Assembly (NCBI GenBank): GCA_029979265.1
Contig: JAPOHW010000005.1
Span: 1 to 64,000 of the forward strand
DNA length: 64,000 nucleotides
Origin: Actinomycetota bacterium
Lineage (GTDB): Bacteria > Actinomycetota > Acidimicrobiia > Acidimicrobiales > Aldehydirespiratoraceae
Reading direction: 5' to 3'
The notes under the pieces were generated by a model. It was not told the origin of the DNA. It searched no databases and was given only the letters and a program-made list of their open reading frames with translations. Numbering within the stretch: the stretch's first letter is position 1; each line of letters opens with the position of its first letter. Below are positions 8,123 through 17,077 of the stretch, piece after piece. Made by a program: the position numbers and the translations under genes.

Positions 8123-9331
8123 GTGTCGAAACCACTCGATGGAGTCCGTGTCCTGGAGGTTGCCGCCTGGACCTTCGTGCCAGCAGCCGGAGCAATCCTC
8201 TCCGACCTCGGCGCCGAAGTGATCAAGGTCGAACCTCCGACCGGCGACCCGCAGCGCGCACTCAAGAACATGCTCAACCTCGCGGCCGAAGGACCCAACC
8301 CGTTCAATGAAGTACCCAACCGCGGCAAGCGAAGCATCACGATCGACCTCACGACCGACGCCGGCCGGGAGGTTGTGCTGAAACTCGCCGAGTCATGCGA
8401 CGTATTCTTGACGAGCTACCTCCCCGCGGCACGTGCCAAACTGCGACTCGACGTCGACGACGTGCGCGCCGTCAACTCCAACATTATTTACGCGCGGGGC
8501 TCCGGCTGGGGCGACAAGGGGCCGATGCGCAACACCGGCGGCTACGACCTCGCCTGCGGTTGGGCAACCTCTGGCTTCGCAAAGCGGCTACTCGATTCGA
8601 TCGGGGACGACGCTCCCCCGTCCCAGCCGCCTGCCTTCTACGACCTGCAGGGCGGCAACACGTTGGCGGGAGCGATCTCGACAGCGCTGTTCCAGCGCGA
8701 ACGCACCGGTCATGCACCGATCGTCGATGTGTCGTTGATGAACGTCGGTATGTGGACGATGTGCCCCGATCTCGTGAGCGCCCCCTACCAGGATCAACCG
8801 ATGATGCCGAACCGAGAGCACCCGGGCAACCCGCTCACCAACTGGTACCGGACCTCCGACAACCGCTGGATCTACCTGGTGCTCCTCCAGGCCGACCGGT
8901 TCTGGGGTGAGCTATGCGAGGTCATGTTGCGTCCTGAACTCAAAGACGACGAACGATTCGCCAACATGATGGTTCGCTTCCAGAACAAGGAGGCGTGTGT
9001 CGCTGTGCTCGACGAGATTTTCGGCAGCGCCACGCTCGAAGAGTGGAAGCGGCGCCTCGCCGATTTCAGCGGAGTGTGGGCACCGGTGCTCGACGTGAAA
9101 GAGGTCCATTCCCACCCACAAGTCGAGCCCAACGGATTCCTGCCGGAACTCACCGACAACGATGGAATCACGTTCAAGATTGTCTCGGCCCCGATGCAGT
9201 TCGACGAGCAACCGACGTTGCCACAGGGTGCCGCGCCCGAGCTCGGTCAGGACACCGAGCTGTTGTTGATGGACGCCGGCATGGACTGGGACGACATCAC
9301 TCGCATCCGCGAGGCCGGTGGGTTGGGGTGA
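8123..9331 (+). CDS. Class III CoA-transferase (CaiB/BaiF family)
   Basis: A 402-residue family III CoA-transferase. The N-terminal DLGAEVIKVEPP and NRGKRSITIDL segments and the GGYDLACGW region, which carries the catalytic aspartate of the family, are intact. These enzymes move CoA between carboxylic acids and would activate a substrate without ATP. GTG 8123 is chosen because AGAGGAAAC precedes it perfectly. An upstream GTG at 8054 would start inside the operator palindrome and has no ribosome site. Monocistronic; it converges on the aldolase gene 10 bp away. Confidence 0.88.
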   Translation: MSKPLDGVRVLEVAAWTFVPAAGAILSDLGAEVIKVEPPTGDPQRALKNMLNLAAEGPNPFNEVPNRGKRSITIDLTTDAGREVVLKLAESCDVFLTSYLPAARAKLRLDVDDVRAVNSNIIYARGSGWGDKGPMRNTGGYDLACGWATSGFAKRLLDSIGDDAPPSQPPAFYDLQGGNTLAGAISTALFQRERTGHAPIVDVSLMNVGMWTMCPDLVSAPYQDQPMMPNREHPGNPLTNWYRTSDNRWIYLVLLQADRFWGELCEVMLRPELKDDERFANMMVRFQNKEACVAVLDEIFGSATLEEWKRRLADFSGVWAPVLDVKEVHSHPQVEPNGFLPELTDNDGITFKIVSAPMQFDEQPTLPQGAAPELGQDTELLLMDAGMDWDDITRIREAGGLG

Positions 9332-9340
9332 CCCGACCGC

Positions 9341-10543
9341 TCACCGGTCCTGGGTGAGCAACAGGCATCCCCCGAGCGGCCCGCCGCCGGCGCCAACGAC
9401 GGCGACCTCCGCCCCCTCGACCTGACGACCGACGGCTTCGCCGCGTAGTTGCGCGCACGCCTCATAGAGATATCCGTAGCCGTGCAAGCGCCCGCCGGAA
9501 AGTTGCCCTCCGTTGGTGTTGAGTGGGACCTCGCCGCCCAACCCGATCCGGGCTGCACCGTCATCGAGCCACGGGCCCGCCTCGCCCTTGGGAAAGAATC
9601 CGAGTGCTTCCAACCACGTGATAGTGAGGAACGAGAACCCATCGTACAACTGGGCTGTGTCAACGTCGTCGACGGTGAGGTCGGTACGGGACCAGAGCAT
9701 CTTCGCGCAGTCGTGCGCCGCTGTCTCGGTGAGATCGGATCTCTGGTCCCAACTGTTCCGGCCCGTCAATGCTGAGCCGATGGCGTCGATACGCACGACC
9801 TTCCTGAGACCCGGAGTGGCATCAGCACGCGAGACGATCACGGCGCACGAACCGTCACACGGAATGTCACAGTCGTAGAGCCCGAGCGGGTACGAGATCA
9901 TGCGGGCGTTCAGGTAGTCGTCCATCGTGAGCGGATCGCGGAAGATCGCCTCGTCGTAGAGCGCCGCATGTCGGCGCTGGTTGAGCGGGATCTCGCCAAG
10001 TTGTCGACGGGTGAGTCCGAACTCGTGCATGTATCGCTGGGCGTACATCCCGACCCAGTTCGCTGCCGAGACGGCATGGAACGGCACCATCCACTGCATG
10101 ATCCCCGACACCCGATCACCCCCGGACCCAACGACGCTCGCCCGCCGGGTCGCCGTTTGTGCACTGGACTCGGTCACGGTCCGAAACACGAGCACGTGGT
10201 TGGCCAGTCCAGCCGACACCGCTGCCACCGCATTCATGACCGCACCGAGTTGGGCGGGGGTCTCCGACCCGCCGGAGAACCAGTTCAGTCGGAGTCGGAG
10301 GGCGTCTTGCACGTCGTTGACACCGTTCGGCGACATCCCTGGGGAGGCGGTCGTGATGCCGGGGTACGTAGACAATCCATCGATGTCGTCACGGGTGAGC
10401 CCGGCGTCCTCGATCGCCTGCAACGCGGCGTCGACCGTGAGCGACAGCCCCGTCCGACCGAGCTTGCGCCCAACAGTCGATCGGCCGATGCCCGAGATGA
10501 CGGCATCGCGCTCCCCGATCCGCTGTCCGAGGTAACGGCTCAA
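9341..10543 (-). CDS. Thiolase-fold lipid-transfer/aldolase protein (Ltp2-like)
   Basis: A 400-residue thiolase-superfamily protein of the SCP-x/Ltp group. Where thiolases have the nucleophilic Cys (N-x2-C-A-S-G), this protein reads SGGSETPAQ, so it cannot run ordinary thiolysis. It keeps LYDGFS and GGQLSGGRLHG. Steroid Ltp2 has the same loss and is a retro-aldolase working in complex with a DUF35 protein. The DUF35 gene immediately upstream overlaps by 4 bp (ATGA), supporting a heteromeric aldolase. Expected reaction: cleavage of a beta-hydroxyacyl-CoA side chain (inference from Ltp2). Confidence 0.85.
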   Translation of the reverse strand: MSRYLGQRIGERDAVISGIGRSTVGRKLGRTGLSLTVDAALQAIEDAGLTRDDIDGLSTYPGITTASPGMSPNGVNDVQDALRLRLNWFSGGSETPAQLGAVMNAVAAVSAGLANHVLVFRTVTESSAQTATRRASVVGSGGDRVSGIMQWMVPFHAVSAANWVGMYAQRYMHEFGLTRRQLGEIPLNQRRHAALYDEAIFRDPLTMDDYLNARMISYPLGLYDCDIPCDGSCAVIVSRADATPGLRKVVRIDAIGSALTGRNSWDQRSDLTETAAHDCAKMLWSRTDLTVDDVDTAQLYDGFSFLTITWLEALGFFPKGEAGPWLDDGAARIGLGGEVPLNTNGGQLSGGRLHGYGYLYEACAQLRGEAVGRQVEGAEVAVVGAGGGPLGGCLLLTQDR

Positions 10544-10983
10544 GACGTCCCCTCCTCGGACACGGCCCCGTTGCCGGAGGCGGCGCTGACCGGCCGGAAC
10601 AGTGGCAGGTACACGTCCTCGACGTGGAGAAAGCTCACTTCTACGGGGAGACCGACCGACACCGACACCGGATCAACGTCGATCAGCCGGGTCGTCAACT
10701 GCACACCCGGCGCGTCGTCGACCGACACCACGGCGAGCACGAATGGCACCTGCATGTCGGGCGCCCAGGGTTGGAAGTTGACGGTGAACGCTTGCACGAC
10801 GGCCCGGCCGGACGTGGTGGCGGGACCCACCTCGCGGGACAGACATTCCGGGCAGACCGGCGCCGGTGGGTGGAACCAGATCGCGCATCGATGACATCGG
10901 TGGATCTGCAGTTCGCCGTCGACGCCGCCCTCCCAGAACGCCGCTGTGTCGTCTGTAACCTCGGGAAGAGCCTGAAAACTCAT
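10540..10983 (-). CDS. DUF35 (Zn-ribbon plus OB-fold) acyl-CoA-binding partner protein
   Basis: A 147-residue protein with an N-terminal rubredoxin-like zinc ribbon, CHRCAIWFHPPAPVCPEC (two CPxC-type knuckles), followed by an OB-fold domain. DUF35 proteins bind Ltp/SCP-x-type thiolase-fold enzymes; with Ltp2 they are needed for aldolase activity. ATG 10983 with GAAGGGAA fixes the start; a longer frame upstream is not needed. It is first in a two-gene operon, divergent from the tandem-TetR gene. Confidence 0.88.
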   Translation of the reverse strand: MSFQALPEVTDDTAAFWEGGVDGELQIHRCHRCAIWFHPPAPVCPECLSREVGPATTSGRAVVQAFTVNFQPWAPDMQVPFVLAVVSVDDAPGVQLTTRLIDVDPVSVSVGLPVEVSFLHVEDVYLPLFRPVSAASGNGAVSEEGTS

Positions 10984-11066
10984 CGGTGTTCCCTTCGTTT
11001 CTACCTTCCGCCCGACGCCGATCGAACCCCGACCGGGACTCGGCATGCCGGTACCAGATCACTAGT

Positions 11067-11082
11067 CTGACACGGGTGTCTG
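11067..11082. promoter_or_regulatory. Operator-like palindrome, site 3 of 10
   Basis: CTGACA-CGGG-TGTCTG between the DUF35 gene (start 10983) and the tandem-TetR gene (start 11114). Its position would allow autoregulation of the TetR gene. Confidence 0.7.
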
Positions 11083-11113
11083 TAGACGTCCCCAGCGGAA
11101 CACGAGGAGCAGC

Positions 11114-12448
11114 GTGAGCGATCTGGATCACCAACGACGGGCGAGCTATGGGCCGACCAGTCCCACCGTCGGTGCCCGAGGCGCTATCACGCGTCGGCAG
11201 ATCGCCAATGCAGCGCTCCGGTGCTTCACGACCAAGGGCTACTACGGCACCTCGATCGACGACATCGCAAGAATGGCATCGACATCCCGGGCAACGCTCT
11301 ACCAATACTTCGAGGGCAAAGAATCGATCTTCATCGAACTGATCGAGGAGTCCGGTACCGCGTTGGCACGCGAACTCCGCCACATCAGTCCACTCGGTCC
11401 AGATGCCGACGGATACGCCGCCCTGTGTCGATGGCTCGGTGAGTCATGCCGCATCTACGACACCTACGCCCCAATGTTCATCGAGTGGACCAACGTCACC
11501 ACCGCTCTCGGGTCACTCCATGGCCAGGTCGCCGGGTACGTCGACTTCCACGTCAAGCACTTCTCGACGGTGTTGCAGTCAGCCGGAATCGAGGTCGAAC
11601 CGGCCGAGGTGGCGGCGATCGTGGTCCTCGGCCTGTTCACCCGTTTCAACTACATCCGGCACGTGTACCGCCCGGGGCCGAGCGACCTGCACATGATCCA
11701 GAGCCTCTCCTGCGCGGTCCAGCGCTACCTGTTCCCAGCGACCCCGGAAAGTGTGTTGATCGGCGGGTTGCGGGTCGACCACAGCGACGACGGTCGCCCG
11801 CCGGTGACCAAGATGGGCCCTCTCGGCGAACTCCCACCTCGCGGGCGCCCTGCTCCCCGTAGCGTGTTTGACGGACTCAGCGAGCAGGCAGCCGGCACCG
11901 TACTCCAACTGCTCGGTGCGGCAGAACACGTCTTCGCCGTCCACGGTTACCAGGGCGCCAACATCGACCAGATCATCACTGAGGCAGGGCTCTCCCGTGG
12001 CACCTTCTACCGATATTTCACCAACACGACCGAAGTGATCGTCGCCTTGTCGCAGCAGGCGTCCGCGGCGATGATTCCCCTGTTCGAGGAGTTCGAACGG
12101 TTTGGGACCGATCGCGATCCCGAGGCACTCCACGAGTGGTTACACCGCTTCCTGGTGATTCAGCGCAGGTACGCGGGTGTGATGCGGACCTGGACCGAAG
12201 GCTTTCCGGTCGATGCTTCGTTGCTCGCCGGTGCCGCAGACGTGGTCGCAGCGATGAGTGAAGCCATCGAAGCGACGTTCGGTCCGCCTCGGCCGTACCC
12301 ACTCGACCGTCGCGCAGCCGGCATGCTGCTGTCGGCGCTACTCGAACACGTGCCGAACGAAGGGTCCGGTAGCCACCACGAACCGACGGACGAGCGAATC
12401 GTCAAGGAACAGCAGCGGTTCATCGAGCGCGTGCTCTTTCCCGGCTGA
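11114..12448 (+). CDS. Tandem-domain TetR-family transcriptional regulator
   Basis: A 444-residue protein with two complete TetR DNA-binding domains. The first spans about residues 26-76 (IDDIARMASTSRATLYQYF) and the second about 263-312 (IDQIITEAGLSRGTFYRYF); each is followed by a helical ligand-type domain. TetR proteins normally have about 200 residues and one HTH, so this chain could act as a covalent pseudo-dimer or bridge two sites. GTG 11114 has a GAGGAG site. A copy of the palindrome found across the island lies 31 bp upstream, making it the best candidate for the island-wide regulator. Confidence 0.9.
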   Translation: MSDLDHQRRASYGPTSPTVGARGAITRRQIANAALRCFTTKGYYGTSIDDIARMASTSRATLYQYFEGKESIFIELIEESGTALARELRHISPLGPDADGYAALCRWLGESCRIYDTYAPMFIEWTNVTTALGSLHGQVAGYVDFHVKHFSTVLQSAGIEVEPAEVAAIVVLGLFTRFNYIRHVYRPGPSDLHMIQSLSCAVQRYLFPATPESVLIGGLRVDHSDDGRPPVTKMGPLGELPPRGRPAPRSVFDGLSEQAAGTVLQLLGAAEHVFAVHGYQGANIDQIITEAGLSRGTFYRYFTNTTEVIVALSQQASAAMIPLFEEFERFGTDRDPEALHEWLHRFLVIQRRYAGVMRTWTEGFPVDASLLAGAADVVAAMSEAIEATFGPPRPYPLDRRAAGMLLSALLEHVPNEGSGSHHEPTDERIVKEQQRFIERVLFPG

Positions 12449-12458
12449 GTCTCCCCGA

Positions 12459-13307
12459 TCAGCCGTCGGTCACGTCGCGCGGTTTCTGCCCGCGCTCGAC
12501 CAACCGCTGCCGAAGCTCCTGCGCGTCCGATGTCTTCTCGAGGATCGACATCACGTCCGCAGACATCTGGAGATGCTGTCGCATTCCCATCTGGTCCCAC
12601 GCCCGAACCAGCAGGGACTTGGTTCCCATGAGCGTCGACAGCGGAGCACGGGCGATGACTGCGGCCATCGCCTCGACGACGTCGTCGAGGTCGTCCCGCG
12701 GCACGACACGGTTGATCAATCCGTATCGCTCCGCCTCCTCCGCTGTGAGGGTGCGGGCCGTGTAGAGGTACTCCGCCGCTCGCTTTCGGTTCATGAACGT
12801 CCAGGGCTCGACCATCGTCTCACCGCCCGGAAATCCAAGTCCCTGGACGAGAGGCATCTGAAAGTAGGCATCGTCGGATGCGATCGTGATATCAGGCAGG
12901 TAGGCCCAATATGTCCCGCCACCCAGGCAGTACCCATGCACCTGGGCGATCATCGGCTTAGGGAATTCGTAGAAACGCAGCGTCGGCCACAGGAACAGGT
13001 CGCGACTACCGATCCAGTTCGACCCGATCGCGTCGATCGAACGGGCGAACTCGGGGTAGACATCAGGCCCACCCGACATGTCGTGTCCGGCACAGAAGCC
13101 CTTACCGTTGGCCTTGAGGATCACTACCTTGATCGCCGAGTCGTGCTGAGCGAACCCGAGCGCCTCATCGACTTGCCAAACGAGCTCAGACGACTGTGAG
13201 TTCGCCTTCGCCGGCCAGTTGAGCACTACCCTCGCGATCGCTCCGTCGGTTTCGTACAGAACCTTGCCGAGATCACGTCGTTCGCTCGCCACGTAGCCCT
13301 CATTCAT
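12459..13307 (-). CDS. Crotonase-family protein lacking both hydratase glutamates
   Basis: A 282-residue crotonase-fold protein with GFCAGHDMSGG and HGYCLGGG oxyanion elements. The two positions of the catalytic glutamates are Tyr133 and Leu153, so simple enoyl-CoA hydration is unlikely. Such variants serve as ring hydrolases, lyases, isomerases or dehalogenases. The C-terminal region MGTKSLLVRAWDQMGMRQHLQMSADV is typical of a large actinobacterial subgroup of unknown substrate. The operator lies 7 bp upstream of ATG 13307. The gene is monocistronic and divergent from a DUF35/aldolase operon. Confidence 0.82.
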   Translation of the reverse strand: MNEGYVASERRDLGKVLYETDGAIARVVLNWPAKANSQSSELVWQVDEALGFAQHDSAIKVVILKANGKGFCAGHDMSGGPDVYPEFARSIDAIGSNWIGSRDLFLWPTLRFYEFPKPMIAQVHGYCLGGGTYWAYLPDITIASDDAYFQMPLVQGLGFPGGETMVEPWTFMNRKRAAEYLYTARTLTAEEAERYGLINRVVPRDDLDDVVEAMAAVIARAPLSTLMGTKSLLVRAWDQMGMRQHLQMSADVMSILEKTSDAQELRQRLVERGQKPRDVTDG

Positions 13308-13314
13308 GGTCGAC

Positions 13315-13330
13315 TTGACACATCTGTCAG
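13315..13330. promoter_or_regulatory. Operator-like palindrome, site 4 of 10
   Basis: TTGACA-CATC-TGTCAG followed by AT, between the crotonase gene (start 13307) and the DUF35 gene (start 13380). The left arm is also a consensus -35 hexamer. Confidence 0.75.
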
Positions 13331-13379
13331 ATCCATTGCACCATAGCCACTAGTCGCCTACCAAACCGATGGGGTCTCG

Positions 13380-13817
13380 ATGGACACACCCTTACCGCCC
13401 GCACCACCCGACGATCCCCTGACGACGTTCTTCTGGGAAGCGGCCCGCCGACACGAGTTGCACATCCAGCGGTGCCAGTCCTGCGGCACGTACATCCACA
13501 TGCCGCGGCCGATCTGCCGAAACTGCCAATCCTTCGACCTCGCAGGCGAGCAGGTGTCCGGTCGGGCGACGTTGTACAGCTGGACGCAGACATACAAGCC
13601 GTTCCACCCGTACTTCGTCGAGCGGGTGCCGTACGTCATCGCCACCGTCACGCTCGTCGAGCAGCCAGGGTTACAGTTCATGTGCAATCTGATCGGCATC
13701 GACCAAGCGAACGTCGACGCCGAGGCACGCATGGGCATGGACCTCGAAGTGACCTTCCAGGATCTCGGTGACGGCTACGTCGTCCCTCAGTTCAAGCCGG
13801 TGGGGGTCGTGCTGTGA
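13380..13817 (+). CDS. DUF35 (Zn-ribbon plus OB-fold) aldolase partner protein
   Basis: A 145-residue protein with zinc ribbon CQSCGTYIHMPRPICRNC and a C-terminal OB-fold ending QFKPV. It is the partner of the thiolase-fold protein encoded next, whose ATG overlaps its stop by 4 bp. This is the second of three DUF35/thiolase-fold modules in the window; gene order here is DUF35 first. A weak GGGG precedes ATG 13380. Confidence 0.87.
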   Translation: MDTPLPPAPPDDPLTTFFWEAARRHELHIQRCQSCGTYIHMPRPICRNCQSFDLAGEQVSGRATLYSWTQTYKPFHPYFVERVPYVIATVTLVEQPGLQFMCNLIGIDQANVDAEARMGMDLEVTFQDLGDGYVVPQFKPVGVVL

Positions 13818-14962
13818 GCGTTCAACGACAGGGCCGCAAGGTTGCGATCGTCGGCGTCGGCTACTCCGACGTCGGGCGGAACACCGGCCTCAGCGAACGG
13901 CACCACGCCGCACAAGCCGCCGTCCGAGCACTCGAGGACGCAGGCCTCCAGGCCAAGGACATCGACGGCGCATCCACGTGGGGCGGTGATGCGGTCGACT
14001 TCGGCTGGATGATCGGGTTCGACGACCTGAGGTGGAGTCTGAATGTGGGTGTCGCGCCGGCGTTCATCACCCCCGCCTACCACGCCGCACAGGCCGTCGC
14101 CATGGGCCATGCCGATACCGTGATGGCGTTCCGAATCATGATGCAACAGCCACCGAGCGCAGCGCTCGCGTCCGGGGCGGCCATGCTCGGCGAGCCCAGC
14201 ATGGTCGACGCCCAGTTCCGCTGGCCCTACGGCAACTTTTCGCCCGTGCAGTGGGCCGGCCTGCTCATGAACCGCTACATGCACGAAACGGGGGCCACCG
14301 AGGAGCATTTCGCCCGGTTCGCGGAAGTCCAGCGGTCGTACGCTCAACGGAACCCCGATGCGCTCTTGCGCGACCCACTCAGCGCCGAGGACTACCTCGC
14401 CAAGCCCTACGTCACGAAGCCGTTGCGGGTCCTCGATTGCGACTACCCGTGCGACTCCGGATCCGCAGTCATCTTCACGACCGAGGAGCGGGCGCGCGAT
14501 CTCCGGCAACCGATGGTGCTGGTCGAAGCATCGGCACTGTCAGCGATTCGTGACATGAACTTCGAGTTGCTCCCCGACATGGTCCGCACGTCGCCGAAGC
14601 ATTGCGGCGACTTGCTGTGGTCTCGTACCGACCTCCGACCGGAGAACGTCAGCACTGCACACCTGTACGACGGCTTCAGCATCATCACGCTGCAGTGGCT
14701 CGAGGGACTCGGACTGTGCGAGCCAGGTGGGGCGGCTCAGTTCGTCATGGACGGCGAGACCCGGCTCGGCGGCAAGGTACCGACTAACACCGACGGCGGA
14801 GCGATCAACGTTGGTCGACGGCACGGCGCCAACTTCTGCATCGAAGCGGTCCGTCAACTGCGTGGCCAGTGCGGTGACCGCCAGGTCGCCGGCGCTGACG
14901 TCAGTGTGTGGGCCAACGCCGTCGGTATGTTCAGCGGAGCGATGCTGCTCACGAAGGGCTAA
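13814..14962 (+). CDS. Thiolase-fold lipid-transfer/aldolase protein (Ltp2-like)
   Basis: A 382-residue Ltp-group thiolase-fold protein. The nucleophile region reads NVGVAPAFITPAY with no Cys, and the later part has AHLYDGFS and GGAINVGRRHG. As in Ltp2, a repurposed active site with retro-aldol rather than thiolase chemistry is expected. It is coupled to the DUF35 gene by an ATGA overlap. It shares general layout with the 9341 and 21464 proteins but is clearly divergent, so the three probably have different substrates. Confidence 0.85.
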   Translation: MSVQRQGRKVAIVGVGYSDVGRNTGLSERHHAAQAAVRALEDAGLQAKDIDGASTWGGDAVDFGWMIGFDDLRWSLNVGVAPAFITPAYHAAQAVAMGHADTVMAFRIMMQQPPSAALASGAAMLGEPSMVDAQFRWPYGNFSPVQWAGLLMNRYMHETGATEEHFARFAEVQRSYAQRNPDALLRDPLSAEDYLAKPYVTKPLRVLDCDYPCDSGSAVIFTTEERARDLRQPMVLVEASALSAIRDMNFELLPDMVRTSPKHCGDLLWSRTDLRPENVSTAHLYDGFSIITLQWLEGLGLCEPGGAAQFVMDGETRLGGKVPTNTDGGAINVGRRHGANFCIEAVRQLRGQCGDRQVAGADVSVWANAVGMFSGAMLLTKG

Positions 14963-14993
14963 CCGTCCCGAGATCGGAACGGAGGGGCGACGC

Positions 14994-16049
14994 CTATCCT
15001 GCGGCGTAAGCGTCCAGGTGGCGCTCGGCCAGCACCGCGAGGTCGATGACCCGCTGCGCCAGGTGGTCGAAGTCGACATCGGTGTTGGCCATTTGGGCCG
15101 ACTCGTACCGCTTCTTCACTCCCTCTGCAAGCACAGCCATACGCCAATGTTGAAATCCTCGGTAGTAGTCGACCGCCGAAACATCGAATCCGGTCCGGTC
15201 GGCGTACCGTTCGATCACGTCACGCCGGGACCCGAAGTCGCCGGTCACCGTCGGCGCCGTCTCCATGAACACTTGCGGGTTCGGGTCACCGGGTTCGTAC
15301 CAGTTGTTGAGAACGAAGCCGACGTCGGCGAGCACGTCACCGAGTGTCCACAACTCCCAATCGAGTACCGCGACCAACCGACCGGCGTCGGAGCCCACGT
15401 CGAACATGACGTTGCCGATCCGGTAATCGCCGTGGACGATGCCCGTGTGGCGCTGAGGCGGAGCCAACGCAGCGACTCGATCGACGAGCGCGCTCATGAC
15501 AGGAAGTTCTCGGGTCTGGTTGCGTTCCCACATGCCCACGAAGCGTTTGATCTGGCGTCCGAGGAAGTCCTCCCTCTTCGCGGCATCTCCGAGTCCGACC
15601 GCATCCACGTCGACGCGGTGCATGTCGGCGAGCACGTCGATCAACTGCTTTCCGGCGACACGACGTGCCGCCGGATCGGACAGGTGAGCGTCGGCCGAGG
15701 CGACGTTGTCCAAGACGGCTCCGGCCACCCTCGACATGACATAGAACGAGGTCCCGTTTACCGAGTCGTCGAGGCAGACCGCCAGGGCACGAGGTACCGG
15801 AATCGAGCCATGCAGCGCTGAGATCACCCGGTGTTCGCGGCCCATGTCGTGCGCTCCCCCGCCGCCGGAACCGAGCGGCCCGCGGCGGACGACGTACTCG
15901 GTGCCGGCGGCGTCGACCGCACCGAACGTCAGGTTGGAATGCCCTCCCGCGATCAGCGAGAACGTGACGGGTGGGACGAGCCCGTCGACGTGGTCGGCCA
16001 TCCATGTGGCGACGGCGCTGGAGTCGAGGCCCCGCAGTTCCTCACTCAT
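14994..16049 (-). CDS. Aminoglycoside-phosphotransferase-fold kinase
   Basis: A 351-residue APH-type phosphotransferase with a complete catalytic loop HGDYRIGNVMF (His206, Asp208) and LDWELWTLGD metal motif. The N-terminal glycine-rich part reads AGGHSNLTF and VVRRGPLG, as in the ACAD10/11 kinase domain. It is last in the operon thioesterase - acyl-CoA synthetase - CrtC-like protein - kinase, overlapping the preceding gene by 8 bp. The context points to phosphorylation of a hydroxyacyl-CoA or another catabolic intermediate, not drug resistance. Confidence 0.85.
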   Translation of the reverse strand: MSEELRGLDSSAVATWMADHVDGLVPPVTFSLIAGGHSNLTFGAVDAAGTEYVVRRGPLGSGGGGAHDMGREHRVISALHGSIPVPRALAVCLDDSVNGTSFYVMSRVAGAVLDNVASADAHLSDPAARRVAGKQLIDVLADMHRVDVDAVGLGDAAKREDFLGRQIKRFVGMWERNQTRELPVMSALVDRVAALAPPQRHTGIVHGDYRIGNVMFDVGSDAGRLVAVLDWELWTLGDVLADVGFVLNNWYEPGDPNPQVFMETAPTVTGDFGSRRDVIERYADRTGFDVSAVDYYRGFQHWRMAVLAEGVKKRYESAQMANTDVDFDHLAQRVIDLAVLAERHLDAYAAG

Positions 16050-17058
16050 GCAACCCCACCGGGACCCCGTCCTCGACCAGGTCGTGGTACTCGAGATGCC
16101 CCGTCGCCGTTCGACCGTCGGCGAACGTCCACTCGGCCGGCTGCTTCACGATCCGCAACACGGCCTCCCGGCCTTCCCCGTCGGCCTGCACGTGGCGGAG
16201 TGGGAGCCGACTCTGTGGCACCCCGGTAGCGGTCCACTCGACGTCTCCCGCCCGAACCGTGACCTCAGTCCGCAGGAGTTCGTACCACGGCGCCCCCGCG
16301 TACTGGTTCACCATGTCGAAGCCATCGACCACCCGAAACTCGCGATCAGCCCAGACGAATCCGCTACGGCGCTCGGCGGTCGGCCCGACCGAACGGGTGA
16401 GCATGAATCCGTTGTCATCATCGATGCAGCATGTGAGCCACCGTAGATAAATCTTGGCGTGCCAGTTACGCGGTCCCCACGAGTGGTCCTTTCCGCCACG
16501 ACCGTCGACCTCAAAGGTCTCCTCTCCGAGACGGATCGTCCCGACTACGCGGGCCATGTGCTGGTAGTGGAAGTCGGCCTGGCCCGGGAGGAACACCAGA
16601 TGGTGCTGGTCCTGATCCTGCCCCATGACTGCGGTCAGTCCCTCCGTCGTGCAGACCAGGTCGATCTCGGCGTTGACCTGAGGGCTGTTCCGAAACGCCT
16701 CCTTCGGGTTCGTCAACACCCAGGGGTCACCGAATACCGACATGGCCCCGGTGAATCCGACTCGGGTCGTCCGCCAGGGCTCGACGATGTCCCAGCTCTG
16801 GCGGCCCCGGTGGCCGCCGGCGACGAGTCCGTTCCCGTCGATCTCGGCACGGTCGAAGGCGAAGGCGACACGGCCATCGGCCAAGAACACACACGCCGAC
16901 ATCTCGGCGTAGCGAGCGTTCGGCCTCGCTCCGATCCTGAACCAACCGCCGACCCGTCGTACCGGATCCCAGACGTCGACGTATCGGCTCTCGTTCCAGT
17001 TGACCTGATCGCCGGGCGTGTGGACGCCCTCGTCGTCGTACCCGAGTGCGATACCCAT
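16042..17058 (-). CDS. AttH/CrtC-like lipocalin-fold protein of unknown function
   Basis: A 338-residue soluble protein with no signal peptide. The motif GRGGKDHSWGPRNW in the middle and paired beta-rich halves fit the AttH/CrtC (hydroxyneurosporene synthase-like) superfamily, which includes carotenoid hydratases and many uncharacterised proteins near terpenoid and steroid genes. ATG 17058 is chosen because AGGAG lies 9 nt upstream; ATG 17067 would abut that site. It is the third gene of the operon, between the acyl-CoA synthetase and kinase genes. A hydratase or lipid-binding role is possible; nothing more can be claimed. Confidence 0.6.
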   Translation of the reverse strand: MGIALGYDDEGVHTPGDQVNWNESRYVDVWDPVRRVGGWFRIGARPNARYAEMSACVFLADGRVAFAFDRAEIDGNGLVAGGHRGRQSWDIVEPWRTTRVGFTGAMSVFGDPWVLTNPKEAFRNSPQVNAEIDLVCTTEGLTAVMGQDQDQHHLVFLPGQADFHYQHMARVVGTIRLGEETFEVDGRGGKDHSWGPRNWHAKIYLRWLTCCIDDDNGFMLTRSVGPTAERRSGFVWADREFRVVDGFDMVNQYAGAPWYELLRTEVTVRAGDVEWTATGVPQSRLPLRHVQADGEGREAVLRIVKQPAEWTFADGRTATGHLEYHDLVEDGVPVGLHE

Positions 17059-17077
17059 CAGCACCATCTCCTGCTCG

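Noticed and set aside
14962-14994. Short inverted repeat between the aldolase and kinase stops as a terminator
   Set aside because: One mismatch in an 8-bp arm with a 2-nt loop; too weak to call.
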